A stretch of DNA of 7,686 bases. Origin: Firmicutes bacterium UBA4845 (GTDB lineage Bacteria > Bacillota > Clostridia > Tissierellales > Sedimentibacteraceae). The stretch is from contig DHER01000013.1 in assembly GCA_002399975.1 (NCBI GenBank), positions 1 through 7,686 on the forward strand, read 5' to 3'. Positions 6,510-7,686 of this stretch are shown piece after piece (position 1 is the stretch's first letter; each line of letters opens with the position of its first letter). Under the pieces are notes generated by a model, which was given only the letters and a program-made list of their open reading frames with translations, was not told the DNA's origin and made no database searches. A program made the position numbers and the translations under genes.

Positions 6510-7686
6510 TTATTGTTTCATTTTGTTATAGTGTAAGGAATCTGTTGATTCAATCAATTTCATTAAACATTTCGAAGCTTGGTGAATTTCTTGTGGGTTT
6601 TTAGAGCCATTAATAGAATGTGATAATATATTACAGACTTTCAATAAAACGCCAAGTTCAGTTTTAGTTTTATCATCTGTAATTTTAAAATCATTTGCTA
6701 AACGACCAAGTTGAGCACTTGTTAAATTCAAATCTTCCCCAATTTTAAAACTATACCATTCTTCGAAAACTCTTCTTATAACATTTGGGTAATGATAAAT
6801 TTCGCATTCGGTTGTTGCTTGTCCATCATGCTTTTGTGAAAAATTATATATTTCTTTGAATAAGTATTTATATGGCTTTTCAATATTCTTTGCTTTAACT
6901 ATCTCACTTTTACCGTTACTTTTCCTAATTTCAAAAGTTGCATATTTAGATTTGGTTTCAATACCATTTTTATCCGTTTTATCTTCCCAAGCTTTTTTGC
7001 CATAAGACAAGTTGCAAAAGTCCTCCCAAGAATGGGTCATTACAAAGACTTGTTGATTTGGAAGTTCCAAAAGATTTTTCATAAGTTCCAAAATGTAAAA
7101 CTTATTTGAATCATCCATACTTGAAATTGGGTCATCTACTATGATAAGTTCAATTTCTGGTTTTATTCGCTGTTGTTTGTTGTCAGCAAAAAGTTCGTAA
7201 TAGAAAAACAACAATGCTAAAAGATTTTTTTCTCCTTCACTAATATCTTTAATTGTTAGTGTAGCGTTTTCATTGGTGCTTTTGATAATGTAATTGCGGT
7301 TATCTGTATCGAGAGTAACTTTTAGCGATATATTTATCTCATTCAGAATTTGAGAAACAAAATCAGCAAAATCTTTTGTGAGACTTTTTTGTTGCTTTAA
7401 ATCTTGAATTTCTTGTTGCTTCTTCTTGTTGCTCTCATGCTTTTCTTTTAATTCAACTTCCTTTCCTTTAACCTCCTTTAGCTTATCTTTTATAGTGACT
7501 GATTGTAGTATTTCTAAACCAATTGCACCTTTTACTAACGTGGTGAGATTGTTTTGTTTCTTTCTTAACTCCGATAATTGTTCATTTTTAGTTTTAGAGA
7601 TAGTTGATATTGATTCTTCAATCTCTTTCAAGGTTTTTGCTAAAAGTTTAAAATCGAAATTTTCTTGAAATTCAATGTTATCAATT
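6510..7686 (-). CDS. AAA_13-type ATPase, PrrC/RloC-like, 5' end outside window
   Basis: This is the C-terminal part of a coiled-coil P-loop ATPase. The frame stays open to the window edge, so the TTG at 7631 is probably not the true start; residue numbers below count from it only for convenience. Residues 1-85 are charged and heptad-like, consistent with a coiled coil. Residues 131-136 (SEGEKN) are an ABC-type signature, 161-167 (ELIIVDD) a Walker B, 169-174 (ISSMDD) a D-loop, and H200 in MTHS the H-loop histidine. The expected Walker A would lie upstream, outside the window. After the ATPase, residues 283-296 read NVIRRVFEEWYSFK and residue 338 is the H of ILSHS. This R-x3-E ... H order resembles the catalytic residues of PrrC/RloC anticodon nucleases, but a match to other AAA_13 proteins with uncharacterised C-termini is equally possible. 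The gene ends at TAA 6510-6512, and a weak 7-base AT hairpin (6494-6500/6504-6510) overlaps the stop. Being an ATPase of this family is well supported; nuclease activity is inference. Confidence 0.85.
   Translation of the reverse strand, partial: IDNIEFQENFDFKLLAKTLKEIEESISTISKTKNEQLSELRKKQNNLTTLVKGAIGLEILQSVTIKDKLKEVKGKEVELKEKHESNKKKQQEIQDLKQQKSLTKDFADFVSQILNEINISLKVTLDTDNRNYIIKSTNENATLTIKDISEGEKNLLALLFFYYELFADNKQQRIKPEIELIIVDDPISSMDDSNKFYILELMKNLLELPNQQVFVMTHSWEDFCNLSYGKKAWEDKTDKNGIETKSKYATFEIRKSNGKSEIVKAKNIEKPYKYLFKEIYNFSQKHDGQATTECEIYHYPNVIRRVFEEWYSFKIGEDLNLTSAQLGRLANDFKITDDKTKTELGVLLKVCNILSHSINGSKNPQEIHQASKCLMKLIESTDSLHYNKMKQ

Noticed and set aside
7631..7631. TTG as the start codon of the AAA ATPase gene
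   Set aside because: The frame is open for 18 further codons up to the window edge, and the protein would lack its Walker A, so the gene almost certainly begins outside the window.
1..7686. CRISPR array, tRNA, rRNA or riboswitch
   Set aside because: No regularly spaced repeats, cloverleaf-like segment or recognisable RNA consensus was found on either strand by eye.

Overview
The window is 7,686 bases of AT-rich bacterial DNA in which every convincing gene reads right to left on the minus strand. The weak or absent Shine-Dalgarno sequences, AT-rich leaders and lysine/asparagine/isoleucine-rich proteins suggest a member of the Bacteroidota. That placement is an inference from style, not from a marker gene. 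No rRNA, tRNA, CRISPR array, integrase or transposase is visible.

In transcription order (high to low coordinates) there are three genes. (1) 7686-6510 is the C-terminal part of an AAA_13-type ATPase that runs off the right edge. It carries an ABC-like signature, Walker B and H-loop, followed by a C-terminal segment with an R-x3-E ... H arrangement reminiscent of PrrC/RloC anticodon nucleases. (2) 6377-5481 is a 298-residue protein of no assigned function. (3) 5295-256 is a 1,679-residue protein with an N-terminal Cap4/Mrr-type nuclease, a central STAND P-loop ATPase and about 1,000 residues of helical C-terminal sensor. This is the architecture of Avs (AVAST) antiviral proteins. Two of the three genes therefore look like phage-defence effectors, and the window is best read as part of a defence island.

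The most unusual part is what lies between the genes. The spacers (1-255, 5296-5480, 6378-6509) hold GC-rich, structured, mutually related sequence, in contrast to the AT-rich genes. The left element (18-210) is bounded by TAAC/GTTA and has 18-base arms that pair completely if G-T wobbles are allowed. The middle element (about 5341-5475) has 21-base imperfect arms plus nested hairpins. The right element (6404-6480) looks like one half of the same thing. A 13-base word is identical in the left and right elements, in the same orientation, and brackets genes 2 and 3 together. The TAAC...GTTA ends, the GTTAGGT site, and the pattern of one gene per spacer recall integron attC sites and gene cassettes. 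The match is imperfect and no integron integrase is in the window. The idea of a cassette-like, recombinable array of defence genes is the main hypothesis from this window.

Each gene is separated from the next by 132-185 bases rather than being tightly coupled, so they look like independently acquired single-gene units rather than one co-translated operon.
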